From Actinomycetes bacterium (GTDB lineage: Bacteria; Actinomycetota; Acidimicrobiia; Acidimicrobiales; Ilumatobacteraceae), in assembly GCA_027491335.1 (NCBI GenBank), contig JAIXWJ010000039.1, forward strand, positions 1-64,000: a DNA stretch of 64,000 nt, written 5' to 3'. The notes beneath the pieces are model-generated. The model was not told where the DNA came from. It saw nothing but the letters and a program-made list of their open reading frames with translations, and did no database searches. This document shows positions 40,833-48,954 of the stretch, in pieces (the first letter of the stretch is position 1; each line of letters opens with the position of its first letter). Position numbers and translations under genes: made by a program.

Positions 40833-42044
40833 ATGCCCCGCTTCGCTTACACCGCCATCGACAACAGTGGATCACTGGTGGAAGGAGTCTCGAAAGCCGA
40901 GACCATCGCCTCCGCTCGTGCCTCTTTGCTGGCACAGAACCTCTACCCCACCAAACTCGCCGAGAAGCGCGGGCTTCTGCAGTTCGAGATCACCAAGGAG
41001 AAGGTGAAGAAGAAAGAACTGATGCACTTCACCCGCCAACTGGCGGTGTTCGTGCGGGCGGGCATCCCCATCACCTCGGCGCTCGAGACCATCGGAGACG
41101 AGACCCAGGACACCGCGCTACGACGAGCGATCACCGCCATGGTGGAGGAACTGCGCAACGGTGGCACTCTCTCGGCCGCCGCGGCGAAGCACTCGCAGGT
41201 GTTCCCCAACTACTACGTCGGAATCCTGCAGAGCGCCGAACTGACCGGACGTCTGGACGAGACGCTCGACAGCTTGGCCGCGTATCTGAACCGCGAGATC
41301 GAGACCCGCGCCAAGGTGGTGAACGCTCTGTCGTATCCGGCGGTGGTGATGGTGATGGCCGTGGTGACCGTGATCATCCTGGCCGGCTACGTGTTGCCGA
41401 AGTTCAAGCCACTCTTCACCGAGTTGAACGCCGATCTGCCACTACCCACGCGCATGCTGCTGGGCGTCGCTTCGCTCTTTTCCACGTACGTGTACATCCC
41501 CGGTCTCGTCATCATGATGGTGGTCGGAGCCGTCGTCTGGATGATGAAGTCGGTGAAGGGTCGCCGAGTGAAGGATCGACTGGTCCTGCGCATACCGGTG
41601 ATCAAGGGAATCATCGAATACGCCATCCTCGAGCGCTTCTGTCGCATCCTCGGCGCGATGGTACGCGCCGGTGTCCCCTTGCCCGACGGCATGCAGACCA
41701 CCACCGAAGCCACCTCGAACGCGGTGTATCGCGAGCGTCTCACCGTGGCCCGCGAGGAGATGATGAAAGGCGCGGGTTTCTCCGCGCCGTTGGCCGCCAC
41801 CGAGCTGTTCCCCGGCGCCGCCAAGCAGATGTTCAAGGTGGGCGAGGAAACCGGAACCCTCGACGAGCAGTTGGCGGCCGCGAGCGAGTACTTCGACACC
41901 GAATTGGAGGTGCGCATCAAGCGCTTCACCACCATGTTCGAGCCGTTGATGATCATCGGCGTGGGATTGATGGTGGGCTTCGTCGCCGTCGCACTGGTGT
42001 CGGCGATGTACGGAGTGCTCGGTGGCGTGAAGGACGGCGCGTGA
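40833..42044 (+). CDS. pilC: type IV pilus inner-membrane platform protein PilC
   Basis: A 403-residue protein with two T2SSF domains. The first is MHFTRQLAVFVRAGIPITSALETIGDETQD and the second is ILERFCRILGAMVRAGVPLPDGMQTTTEATSN. Three membrane segments are visible (NALSYPAVVMVMAVVTVIILAGYVLP, then VYIPGLVIMMVVGAVVWMM, and at the C-terminus MIIGVGLMVGFVAVALVSAMYGVLGG). The N-terminus MPRFAYTAIDNSGSLVEG is standard. It starts 11 bases after pilB and converges on the prepilin peptidase gene. Confidence 0.93.
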   Translation: MPRFAYTAIDNSGSLVEGVSKAETIASARASLLAQNLYPTKLAEKRGLLQFEITKEKVKKKELMHFTRQLAVFVRAGIPITSALETIGDETQDTALRRAITAMVEELRNGGTLSAAAAKHSQVFPNYYVGILQSAELTGRLDETLDSLAAYLNREIETRAKVVNALSYPAVVMVMAVVTVIILAGYVLPKFKPLFTELNADLPLPTRMLLGVASLFSTYVYIPGLVIMMVVGAVVWMMKSVKGRRVKDRLVLRIPVIKGIIEYAILERFCRILGAMVRAGVPLPDGMQTTTEATSNAVYRERLTVAREEMMKGAGFSAPLAATELFPGAAKQMFKVGEETGTLDEQLAAASEYFDTELEVRIKRFTTMFEPLMIIGVGLMVGFVAVALVSAMYGVLGGVKDGA

Positions 42045-42046
42045 TG

Positions 42047-42811
42047 TCAGCGCGCCATCACGGCGTCGACGAAGGCCTGTCCCTGGAGCACCGCGATCAG
42101 CGCACCCGCGGCCAGGAAGGGCCCGAACGGCAGTGCGGTGCGACGGCCCGCTCGGCCCGCGATCATCAGCCCGACGCCGACCACCGACCCGATGATGAAT
42201 CCATAGAACAGACCCACCAAGGCCAGACCGGGATTGGACCAGCCGAGGTACAGACCGAGAAGCGGGCTGAGTCGCACGTCGCCGTCGCCCAAGCCACCTC
42301 GACTGATCTTGTAGAGCGCCGCCATGACCGCGGTGGCGATCACCGCGCCCAGCAGTGCGGTGGCGATGCGTCGGGGTTCATCCACCGCGAACGCGGCGAT
42401 CGTCAACAGCGGTGCTCCGATCACGATGGTGGTGTACGTGATCTCGCGGGGCAATCGCTTCGTGCGCAGATCGATGGCGGTGAGGGCCACCAGGCCGGCC
42501 ACCAACACGCAGTGAGCCGCGCCCACGATGGGTCGCTCGAAGTTCAGCATCATCACGGCGAACAGAGCCGCGGTGACGATCTCGACCGCAACCGATTCCA
42601 CGCCGATGGCCACACCACAACGACGGCATTTGCCGCGCAGGAACAACCAACTGAACACCGGCACCAGGTCGATGGGTCCCAACTGTCGATGACAGCCGCC
42701 ACACGCCGAGCCCGGTGCCACGATCGACGCGCCACGCGGCACACGATCGATCACCACGGTCAGGAACGAACCGATCAAGAGACCGGCCACCACGGCGATC
42801 GCCACGATCAT
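42047..42811 (-). CDS. pilD: prepilin peptidase (PilD type, bifunctional)
   Basis: A 254-residue membrane aspartyl protease (A24) that cleaves prepilins and methylates the new N-terminus. The cytoplasmic zinc region has two Cys pairs (SACGGCHRQLGPIDLVPVFSW and RGKCRRCG). The catalytic Asp residues are in VALTAIDLRTKRLP and SRGGLGDGDVRLSPLLGLYLGW (GxGD). The start MIVAIAVVAGLLIGSFLTVVIDRVP is the usual N-terminus, so it was preferred to the GTG/ATG 11 codons upstream. It lies tail-to-tail with pilC, two bases apart, and divergent from pilT. Confidence 0.92.
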   Translation of the reverse strand: MIVAIAVVAGLLIGSFLTVVIDRVPRGASIVAPGSACGGCHRQLGPIDLVPVFSWLFLRGKCRRCGVAIGVESVAVEIVTAALFAVMMLNFERPIVGAAHCVLVAGLVALTAIDLRTKRLPREITYTTIVIGAPLLTIAAFAVDEPRRIATALLGAVIATAVMAALYKISRGGLGDGDVRLSPLLGLYLGWSNPGLALVGLFYGFIIGSVVGVGLMIAGRAGRRTALPFGPFLAAGALIAVLQGQAFVDAVMAR

Positions 42812-42849
42812 CGACGAACCACTTCTCTCACCACACAAGGACACTACCG

Positions 42850-43965
42850 ATGTCTTCCTGCATGACGCCCACGATCGATGCCGAGTTGGTGACGCTGTTG
42901 CATCTCACCGTCGACGGTGGTGCCTCCGATCTTCACCTCACCGTCGGACGTCCGCCCACCGTTCGCCGTAGTGGCAACCTGATCCCGATCGAAGACCGGG
43001 ACGATCTGTCGCCGGGCGACCTCGAGCGCATGGTGTTCAGCCTTCTCGATCCCGTGAAGGCGGCCGAGTACGACCACAGTCGTCAGGTCGACTTCTCGTT
43101 CGGCCTGCCCGGAGTTGGACGTTTTCGCGCCAACGCCTTTCGTCAACGCGGGTTCCCGGCGTTGGCACTCCGCGTGGTGCCCGATCGTGTGCGTTCGCTG
43201 GAGGAATTGAAAGCCCCGAACGCTTGCTCACAACTGCTGAACGCTCCATACGGATTGGTTCTGGTAGTCGGTCCGACTGGTTCGGGCAAGAGCACCACGC
43301 TCGCGGCCATGATCGACCGCATCAACGAGGAACGGCCGTGCCACATTCTCACCATCGAGGACCCGGTGGAATTCGTGCACACGCACAAACGCGCCATCGT
43401 GAACCAACGCGAGGTGGGCACCGATGTGAACAGCTTCGAGGACGGTTTGCGTTCGGCTCTGCGCGAGGATCCGGACGTGATCCTGCTGGGCGAGATGCGC
43501 GATCTGGATTCGATCGCGATCACGTTGACGTTGGCCGAGACCGGACACCTGGTGTTCGCCACACTGCACACGAACGACGCATCACAGGCCCTCGATCGCA
43601 TCGTGGACGTGTTCCCCGCCGACAGACGAGACCAGATCCAGATTCAGTTGGCCGGTTCACTGCAGGGAGTGATCAGCCAACGCTTGATCGCATCGCAATT
43701 GGGCGGACGCGTCGCGGCGTACGAGGCTCTGGTGGCCAACGACGCCGTGCGCAATCTGCTGCGCGAAGGAAAGACGCGACAGTTGCGCAACGTGATCGGC
43801 ACCGGACAGGCCGAGGGCATGCAGACCCTCGAGATGGATCTGGCCCGCCTGGTGATCGAGGGACACCTGACGCCCGACGAAGCGGCGCAGATCAGCGCCT
43901 ATCCGCGAGAAGTGGTGGCCCAGATCGCCACCCAGCGCGCCGCCACCCCCGCGATCTCCGTCTGA
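42850..43965 (+). CDS. pilT: type IV pilus retraction ATPase PilT
   Basis: A 371-residue hexameric ATPase for pilus retraction. N-terminal: GGASDLHLTVGRPPTVRRSGNL. Walker A: VLVVGPTGSGKSTTLAAMID. Asp box: HILTIEDPVEFVH. Walker B: DPDVILLGEMRDLDSIAITLTLAETGHLVFATLHTNDA. The C-terminal AIRNLIREGK-like motif of PilT is present as NDAVRNLLREGKTRQLRNVIGTGQAEGMQTLEMDLARL. AGGA upstream of the ATG. Its presence suggests twitching or DNA uptake. No PilZ/PilM-PilQ genes are visible, consistent with a monoderm envelope. Confidence 0.93.
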   Translation: MSSCMTPTIDAELVTLLHLTVDGGASDLHLTVGRPPTVRRSGNLIPIEDRDDLSPGDLERMVFSLLDPVKAAEYDHSRQVDFSFGLPGVGRFRANAFRQRGFPALALRVVPDRVRSLEELKAPNACSQLLNAPYGLVLVVGPTGSGKSTTLAAMIDRINEERPCHILTIEDPVEFVHTHKRAIVNQREVGTDVNSFEDGLRSALREDPDVILLGEMRDLDSIAITLTLAETGHLVFATLHTNDASQALDRIVDVFPADRRDQIQIQLAGSLQGVISQRLIASQLGGRVAAYEALVANDAVRNLLREGKTRQLRNVIGTGQAEGMQTLEMDLARLVIEGHLTPDEAAQISAYPREVVAQIATQRAATPAISV

Positions 43966-44016
43966 TCAGCATCTGATCCAAACCTGACCTCCGTCTGATC
44001 TTCGTCTGATCAGCAT
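43956..44016 (+). repeat. short direct repeats copying the pilT stop region
   Basis: CTCCGTCTGATC occurs at 43956-43967 (spanning the pilT TGA) and 43989-44000. GTCTGATCAGCAT occurs at 43960-43972 and 44004-44016. The end of pilT has been partially duplicated beyond the stop, where it does not affect the protein. Confidence 0.65.
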
Positions 44017-44078
44017 TCGCTTTCGGCAGCTGCCGTCGGGGTCTTCGCGTACCGGGAACTCGACGCGGACATGCGAAA

Positions 44079-44104
44079 GGGGCCGGCCCTCGCGGACCGG
44101 CCCC
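44079..44104. terminator. perfect 8-bp hairpin downstream of pilT
   Basis: GGGGCCGG and CCGGCCCC flank a 10-base loop. It lies about 115 bases after the pilT stop, between two convergent genes, and could stop transcription from pilT. Confidence 0.55.
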
Positions 44105-44128
44105 AACTGGAGTGTGTGTTCACGTTCT

Positions 44129-44168
44129 GGGTAACCAAAGTGACCGGAAACCGGCCCTTTTGGTACCC
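44129..44168. terminator. hairpin downstream of the pilin gene
   Basis: GGGTAACCAAA pairs with TTTTGGTACCC (one unpaired base), with an inner CCGG-AAA-CCGG. It begins 14 bases after the pilin stop, the place and form of a terminator on the minus strand. Confidence 0.6.
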
Positions 44169-44181
44169 AGATCGCAGAGCG

Positions 44182-44523
44182 TCAGGCGGCGCAGGCCCCA
44201 CCGGCTTGCGGGTCCACGGCTCCGGCTGCTCCCACGTCGTACAACGTGGACTCGCTTCGCAGGAACTGAGCGGCCACCAGGCCGGCTTCGGTCGGATCAC
44301 CTTCGGTGGCGGCCGACTCGTCGGCGTACCACGTCTCGACGGCCACTTCCATCACGCGCTTGTCGGTGTCGCAGGCGCTCTCTTGACCCTTGTCGGTGAT
44401 GCCGCGAACGGCGAACACCGTGACGGTGGCGAGGATGCCGAGGATGACGACGACGATCAGAAGCTCGACCAGGGTGAAACCCTTGTCTCTCCGACCGGCC
44501 GTGCGGTTCGTTGATGTGTTCAT
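44182..44523 (-). CDS. type IV prepilin (major pilin candidate)
   Basis: A 113-residue type IVa pilin. The leader MNTSTNRTAGRRDKG ends at the cleavage site G15|F16, followed by FTLVELLIVVVILGILATVTVFAV with Glu5 of the mature protein. The globular part has two Cys (SACDT near residue 52 and GGACAA at the end) that could form the D-region disulfide. The tail is Gly/Ala-rich. GAAGGGA precedes the ATG. It is the only pilin in this locus and would be processed by the PilD at 42047 and assembled by PilB/PilC. Confidence 0.92.
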   Translation of the reverse strand: MNTSTNRTAGRRDKGFTLVELLIVVVILGILATVTVFAVRGITDKGQESACDTDKRVMEVAVETWYADESAATEGDPTEAGLVAAQFLRSESTLYDVGAAGAVDPQAGGACAA

Positions 44524-44613
44524 GCTGGTTTCCCTTCGTACTGATGGACGAGCCGGTCGTCCGACTCGGGCAGAGGTATCGGACCTGACACGAGGACCTT
44601 GATACTCACAACG

Positions 44614-44629
44614 TCAAGAACGCCTCAAG
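44614..44629. promoter_or_regulatory. direct repeat TCAAG-N6-TCAAG between pilin and rlmI-like genes
   Basis: The same half-site pair and 11-base period as at 39491-39506, also followed by ACCG. It lies 91 bases before the pilin start and directly upstream of the methyltransferase -10 box (44645), so either gene could be the target. Confidence 0.4.
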
Positions 44630-44644
44630 ACCGTTCATGGGGCG

Positions 44645-44650
44645 TACCGT
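44645..44650 (+). promoter_or_regulatory. leaderless -10 box of the rRNA methyltransferase gene
   Basis: TACCGT lies six bases before the ATG at 44657. Confidence 0.5.
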
Positions 44651-44656
44651 GTCGGA

Positions 44657-45844
44657 ATGACTTCACGCCCCGCGTCGACTCTGTATCTGAAAGCCGACCG
44701 TGATGGTCCCGTGAAGCGTCGCCATCCGTGGGTGATGAGTGGAAGCGTGAGCCACGTCACCAACGATCCGCAACCGGGTGACACCGTGCTCGTGGTGTCG
44801 GCGTCCGGCGACGAATTGGGAGTGGCGTCGTACAGCCCGTTCTCCACCATTCGCGCGCGCATGTGGTCGTTCGACCCGACGACGAACGTGGACGAGTCCT
44901 TCGTCGGAGATCTGGTCACCCGTTCGGTGGAACGCCGCGAGTGGTATGCGGGCCTCGAGTCCACCGCGCGTTTGGTGTTCGGTGACGCCGATGGTCTGCC
45001 CGGTCTGGTGGTCGATCGTTACGGCGAGGTGGTGGTGATGCAGATCACCGCGGTGGGCATCGAGAAGTGGCGCGACACCGTGGCCGACCTGTTGTTCGCG
45101 CTACCCGGCGTGAACTGCGTGTACGAACGTTCCGACGGTGACGATCGCAAGCGTGAGGGACTGGACGAGCGCGTCGGCGTGGCGCGCGGATCGCTGCCCG
45201 CCGAGGTGTTCGCCCGCGAGAACGGTTTCACCTTCGCCGTCGACGTGGAGAGCGGACACAAAACGGGCTTCTACATCGACCAACGCAACGCCCGCATGCT
45301 GATCCCGCAACTGGCCGTGGGCGCACGAGTGTTGAACGTGTTCGGTTACACCGGTTCGTTCAGCGTGATCGCCAATCGCAGCGGAGCAGAGAGCGTGACC
45401 ACCATCGACTCGTCCGCGCCGTCGTTGGAGTTGACTCGTCTGAACGCCCGACTGAACGACACCGAACCGGGAGAACTGATCGTCGGTGACGCCGGTGAGC
45501 AATTGCGTCGCATGCGTGATCGTCGCGCCGAGTTCGATCTGATCATTCTCGACCCGCCCAAGTTCGCTCCCACGCAGAAGAACCTCGACCGTGCGTCGCG
45601 CGCCTACAAGGACGTCAACTTGTTGGGCGCGAAACTTCTCGCTCCCGGCGGACGACTGCTGACGTTCTCCTGTTCGGGTGCGGTGAGCATCGATCTGTTC
45701 CAGAAGATCGTGGCCGGCGCGGCGTTGGACGCCAAGCGCTCGCTGAGCATCGTTCAACGACTGGGTCAACCCGTGGATCACCCGGTGTTGTTGTCGTACC
45801 CCGAGAGCGAATACCTGAAGGGGCTATTGCTCCAAGCGAACTAA
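44657..45844 (+). CDS. class I SAM-dependent rRNA methyltransferase (RlmI-like, m5C1962 of 23S rRNA)
   Basis: A 395-residue protein with an N-terminal PUA domain (KADRDGPVKRRHPWVMSGSVSHV), a linker (FGDADGLPGLVVDRYGEVVVMQ) and a Rossmann methyltransferase domain. SAM motif I is VLNVFGYTGSFSVIANRSGAESVTTID. The catalytic motif IV is LIILDPPKFAPTQKNLDRASRAYKDVN. The Cys of motif VI is in LLTFSCSGAVS. This is the RlmI/YccW layout, which makes m5C in 23S rRNA. The gene ends at a strong hairpin shared with the convergent epimerase gene. Confidence 0.9.
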   Translation: MTSRPASTLYLKADRDGPVKRRHPWVMSGSVSHVTNDPQPGDTVLVVSASGDELGVASYSPFSTIRARMWSFDPTTNVDESFVGDLVTRSVERREWYAGLESTARLVFGDADGLPGLVVDRYGEVVVMQITAVGIEKWRDTVADLLFALPGVNCVYERSDGDDRKREGLDERVGVARGSLPAEVFARENGFTFAVDVESGHKTGFYIDQRNARMLIPQLAVGARVLNVFGYTGSFSVIANRSGAESVTTIDSSAPSLELTRLNARLNDTEPGELIVGDAGEQLRRMRDRRAEFDLIILDPPKFAPTQKNLDRASRAYKDVNLLGAKLLAPGGRLLTFSCSGAVSIDLFQKIVAGAALDAKRSLSIVQRLGQPVDHPVLLSYPESEYLKGLLLQAN

Positions 45845-45850
45845 CTCTTT

Positions 45851-45893
45851 CTGGGATGGTTTCGTGTCGCTATGGCGCGCGAAACCCGCCCAG
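45851..45893. terminator. bidirectional hairpin between convergent genes
   Basis: CTGGG-AT-GGTTTCG pairs with CGAAACC-CG-CCCAG around a 15-base loop (12 pairs with one 2x2 mismatch). It is placed between the methyltransferase stop and the epimerase stop, so it can serve both strands. Confidence 0.65.
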
Positions 45894-45904
45894 AACGGTG
45901 AGGG

Positions 45905-46306
45905 TCACTCTTGGACGAGTTCGATCAAGGTGCCGAAACTGCCCTTGGGGTGAATGAACGCCACGGTGGTCCCGCGACTGCCCGGGCGCGGCGCCTGATC
46001 GATGGCCTTGGCGCCGGCGGCGATCATCGCGGCCAACGCCTCACCACAATCGGCGACGCGGTAACCGATGTGATGAAGTCCTTCGCCGCGCTTCTCGATG
46101 GCCTTGGCCACCGGGCTGTCGGGACGCGTGGGTGTGAGCAACTGCACGTAGCTCTCGGCCACCTTCAGCAAGGCCTCCTCGACGCCGTCGCTCTCGACGA
46201 CCTCGCGGTGGTCGACCTCGGCTCCGAAGGCTCGCTTGTAGTAGTCGATCGCGGCTTCCAGATCGTTGACGGCGATGGCCACGTGGTCGATTTCGGTGAG
46301 GATCAT
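45905..46306 (-). CDS. methylmalonyl-CoA/ethylmalonyl-CoA epimerase
   Basis: A 133-residue vicinal-oxygen-chelate enzyme. DHVAIAVNDLEAAIDYYKRAFG gives metal His. VAESYVQLLTPTRPDSPVAKAIEKRGEGLHHIGYRVAD gives the second His and the CoA-binding EKRGEGLHH block. FIHPKGSFGTLIELVQE gives the last Glu. It interconverts (2R)/(2S) methylmalonyl-CoA, and in ethylmalonyl pathways also ethylmalonyl-CoA. Its neighbour on the same strand is crotonyl-CoA carboxylase/reductase, which fits the latter use. TAGGCT six bases upstream gives it a leaderless start. Confidence 0.9.
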   Translation of the reverse strand: MILTEIDHVAIAVNDLEAAIDYYKRAFGAEVDHREVVESDGVEEALLKVAESYVQLLTPTRPDSPVAKAIEKRGEGLHHIGYRVADCGEALAAMIAAGAKAIDQAPRPGSRGTTVAFIHPKGSFGTLIELVQE

Positions 46307-46312
46307 GTCGTC

Positions 46313-46318
46313 AGCCTA
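46313..46318 (-). promoter_or_regulatory. leaderless -10 box of the epimerase gene
   Basis: TAGGCT lies six bases before the ATG at 46306, within the 22-base gap after the ccr stop. Confidence 0.5.
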
Positions 46319-46328
46319 AATGCGAACG

Positions 46329-47663
46329 TCACGCGCGACGGAACCGGGAGATGTTGGATTCGCCGACCTTGGCGCGCAGTTCGGGGTCGGTGATGCCGAG
46401 GCCCTCGGACGGCGCCAGGCACAACACGGCCAACTTGCCCTCGTGCATGTTGTTGTGCACTTGGTACGCAGCTTCACCCACATCGGCGAGAGAGAACGTC
46501 TGGCTCAACACCGGATGGATCATGCCCTTGGCGATGAGACGGTTGGCCTGCCACGACTCCTGATAGTTGGCGAAGTGGCTACCGACCAGATTCTTCAGTC
46601 GCATCCAGAAGTGGCGGTTGTCGAACTCCATCATGAATCCGCTGGTGGCCGCACAGGTGACGACGGTGCCGCCCTTCTTGGTGACGTAAATGGAGGCGGC
46701 GAAGGTCTGGCGACCCGGATGCTCGAACACGATGTCGGGGTCCTCGCCCGTCATGTCACGGATGTCGCTGCCCAGACGACGCCATTCGGTCTCGTCGTGC
46801 GTGTGCTCGTCCTTCCAGAACTTGTAGTTCGCGGTCTTGCGGTTGATGATGTGCTCGACGCCCATGTCGCGCAGGATCTGGGCCTTGTCGTCGCTGGACA
46901 CCACGCACACCGGAATGCCTCCGCCGTTCAGGACGTACTGGGTGGCGTACGCACCGATGCCACCGGTGGCGCCCCAGATGAGCACCACATCGCCCTGCTT
47001 CATGGCCGCTCCATTGGGAGACACGAGCATGCGATAACTGGTGCTGTTGCACAGCGCGTTGACGGCCGCCTCTTCCCAGGTGAGGTGCGCGGGCTTGGGC
47101 ATCAGCTGATTGGCCTTCACCACCGAGAGATCGGCGAGTCCACCGAAGTTCGTCTCGTAGCCCCAGATGCGCTGATTGGCGGCCAGCATCGAATCGTTGT
47201 GCGCCGTGTTGTCCTGATCGTCGACATGGTTGCAGTGAACGGTCACGTGATCGCCGGGCTTCCACTGACGAACGGCGGTGCCCACCTTCAACACCACGCC
47301 GGAGGCGTCACTGCCGATCACCTGATACGGCTGATCGTGACGCTTCGACCACTCGCTCTCGCGGGCCAGTCGCTTCATCGGTCCGAAGGAACTGACCGGC
47401 TCGAAGATGCTGGACCAGACCGTGTTGAAGTTGATGCTGCTGGCCATGACGGCGATGTACACCTCGTCGGGGGCCAACTCGGGGGTGGCCACCTCGCCCA
47501 CGTGGATGCTCTTGCGCGGATCCTTCTGCGCCGAGGGGGTTCCTTCCCACATGGACTGCTCGCTGGCCAGGATGTGGGCCGCCCGATAGGTGTCGGGGAT
47601 TCCCAAGGCGGCGATGGACGGGCCGTCGGCCCCGGCGAGGATGGCGTCACGGATTTTTTCCAT
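46329..47663 (-). CDS. ccr: crotonyl-CoA carboxylase/reductase
   Basis: A 444-residue medium-chain dehydrogenase that converts crotonyl-CoA, NADPH and CO2 to (2S)-ethylmalonyl-CoA. The features are those of Ccr rather than plain reductases: MWEGTPSAQKDPRKSIHVGEVATPELAPDEVYIAVMASSINFNTVWSSIFEPVSSF (with the Asn of the CO2 site), RIWGYETNFGGLADLS (the GYETxFG block) and VLIWGATGGIGAYATQYVLNGGG (NADPH site). FDNRHFWMRLKNLVGSHFANYQE carries His for CO2 binding. It is the key step of the ethylmalonyl-CoA pathway for acetyl-CoA assimilation or of extender-unit supply. The epimerase gene follows and a thiolase gene diverges. Confidence 0.93.
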   Translation of the reverse strand: MEKIRDAILAGADGPSIAALGIPDTYRAAHILASEQSMWEGTPSAQKDPRKSIHVGEVATPELAPDEVYIAVMASSINFNTVWSSIFEPVSSFGPMKRLARESEWSKRHDQPYQVIGSDASGVVLKVGTAVRQWKPGDHVTVHCNHVDDQDNTAHNDSMLAANQRIWGYETNFGGLADLSVVKANQLMPKPAHLTWEEAAVNALCNSTSYRMLVSPNGAAMKQGDVVLIWGATGGIGAYATQYVLNGGGIPVCVVSSDDKAQILRDMGVEHIINRKTANYKFWKDEHTHDETEWRRLGSDIRDMTGEDPDIVFEHPGRQTFAASIYVTKKGGTVVTCAATSGFMMEFDNRHFWMRLKNLVGSHFANYQESWQANRLIAKGMIHPVLSQTFSLADVGEAAYQVHNNMHEGKLAVLCLAPSEGLGITDPELRAKVGESNISRFRRA

Positions 47664-47669
47664 TCACCG

Positions 47670-47675
47670 ATGTTA
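47670..47675 (-). promoter_or_regulatory. leaderless -10 box of ccr
   Basis: TAACAT lies six bases before the ATG at 47663. Confidence 0.5.
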
Positions 47676-47769
47676 CTGAGGAGTAGGTTCGGGGCTCCCC
47701 TCGGGCAAGAATGGCGTCGGACGGGTCCACCCATCCCGCCCACGATCCCGACACGAAAGAGAGTCCCTC

Positions 47770-48951
47770 ATGGCCGGTTCATACATCGTCGCTGGAGCCC
47801 GCACCCCGATCGGCAAGATGAGTGGCGCGCTGTCGTCGTTCAGCGCCGCCGACCTCGGTGGTTTCGCCATCAAGGCCGCTCTCGAGCGCGCCGGCGTGTC
47901 GCCGAACGAGGTCGAGCACGTGATCATGGGCCAGGTGCTGATGGCCGGACAGGGCCAGGTGCCCAGCCGTCAGGCCGCCGTGAAGGCCGGCATTCCCATG
48001 AACGTTCCCGCCGTGAACATCAACAAGGTCTGCCTATCGGGCATCAACTCCATCTATCTCGCCGATCAGATGATCCAGGCCGGCGACGCCGACATCGTGA
48101 TTGCCGGTGGCATGGAGAGCATGACCAATGCTCCCTACATCGCGGCTGGTGCGCGCGGTGGTTTCCGTTACGGAAACACCGAACTGAAGGACGCCATCAT
48201 CGCCGACGGTCTGTGGTGCGCCTTCGATGCCTGTCTCATGGGACTGGGCACCGAGCGTTACGCTGCGGGCAACATCACTCGCGAACAGCAGGACGAGTTG
48301 GCCATGAAGTCGAACCAGCGCGCCGCCGCCGCCATCGCGGCTGGTCGTCTGGCCGACGAGATCGTTCCCATCTCCATTCCGCAGCGCAAGGGTGATCCCA
48401 AGATCATCGACACCGACGAAGGTGTGCGCGCCGACACCACCATGGACTCCCTCGGTGGCCTGAAGCCGGCCTTCGACAAGGAAGGCACCATCACCGCCGC
48501 CAACGCCTCGCAGATCAGCGACGGTGGTTCGGCGATGGTGATCATGAGCGAGCGCGCCGTGAAGGCCCGTGGCGTGAAGCCCCTCGGCCAGATCGTGAGC
48601 TACGGCATGGTGGCCGGTCCCGACAACGCGTCGTTGCTCACGCAGCCCAGCCGCGCCATCTTGAAGGCGCTCGACAAGGTGGGCATGAAGGTGAGCGACG
48701 TCAACTTGTTCGAGTTGAACGAGGCCTTCGCCGCCGTGGGCATCGCCGCCATGGCCGATCTCGGTATCAGTGACGAACTCGTGAACGTGAACGGTGGCGC
48801 CATCGCGCTCGGTCACCCCATCGGCATGAGCGGCAACCGCGTCGCGCTGACGATCCTGCACGAACTCCGCCGTCGCGGTGGTGGCATCGGTGCCGCCGCG
48901 TTGTGTGGCGGTGGCGGCCAAGGCGACGCCATCATCGTCAAGACGGTCTGA
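47770..48951 (+). CDS. acetyl-CoA C-acetyltransferase (thiolase)
   Basis: A 393-residue biosynthetic-type thiolase. Cys in INKVCLSGINSIYLADQMI is the acyl-accepting residue. NEAFAAVG, GGAIALGHPIGMSGNRVAL (His) and AALCGGGGQGDAIIV (second Cys) complete the site. It condenses two acetyl-CoA to acetoacetyl-CoA, the first step toward crotonyl-CoA for the divergent ccr gene, or acts in the reverse direction in fatty acid breakdown. A GAAAGAGAG ribosome site precedes the ATG. Confidence 0.93.
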   Translation: MAGSYIVAGARTPIGKMSGALSSFSAADLGGFAIKAALERAGVSPNEVEHVIMGQVLMAGQGQVPSRQAAVKAGIPMNVPAVNINKVCLSGINSIYLADQMIQAGDADIVIAGGMESMTNAPYIAAGARGGFRYGNTELKDAIIADGLWCAFDACLMGLGTERYAAGNITREQQDELAMKSNQRAAAAIAAGRLADEIVPISIPQRKGDPKIIDTDEGVRADTTMDSLGGLKPAFDKEGTITAANASQISDGGSAMVIMSERAVKARGVKPLGQIVSYGMVAGPDNASLLTQPSRAILKALDKVGMKVSDVNLFELNEAFAAVGIAAMADLGISDELVNVNGGAIALGHPIGMSGNRVALTILHELRRRGGGIGAAALCGGGGQGDAIIVKTV

Positions 48952-48954
48952 CGC

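Noticed and set aside
43956-44016. The repeats after pilT as an attachment site or insertion-sequence end
   Set aside because: They are short partial copies of the pilT 3' end with no integrase, transposase or tRNA nearby. Local slippage duplication is enough.
46320-48395. A 691-codon open frame on the plus strand across ccr and the thiolase
   Set aside because: It is the antisense shadow of ccr running into another frame of the thiolase. Its composition is His/Gly/Arg-rich low complexity with no recognisable domain.
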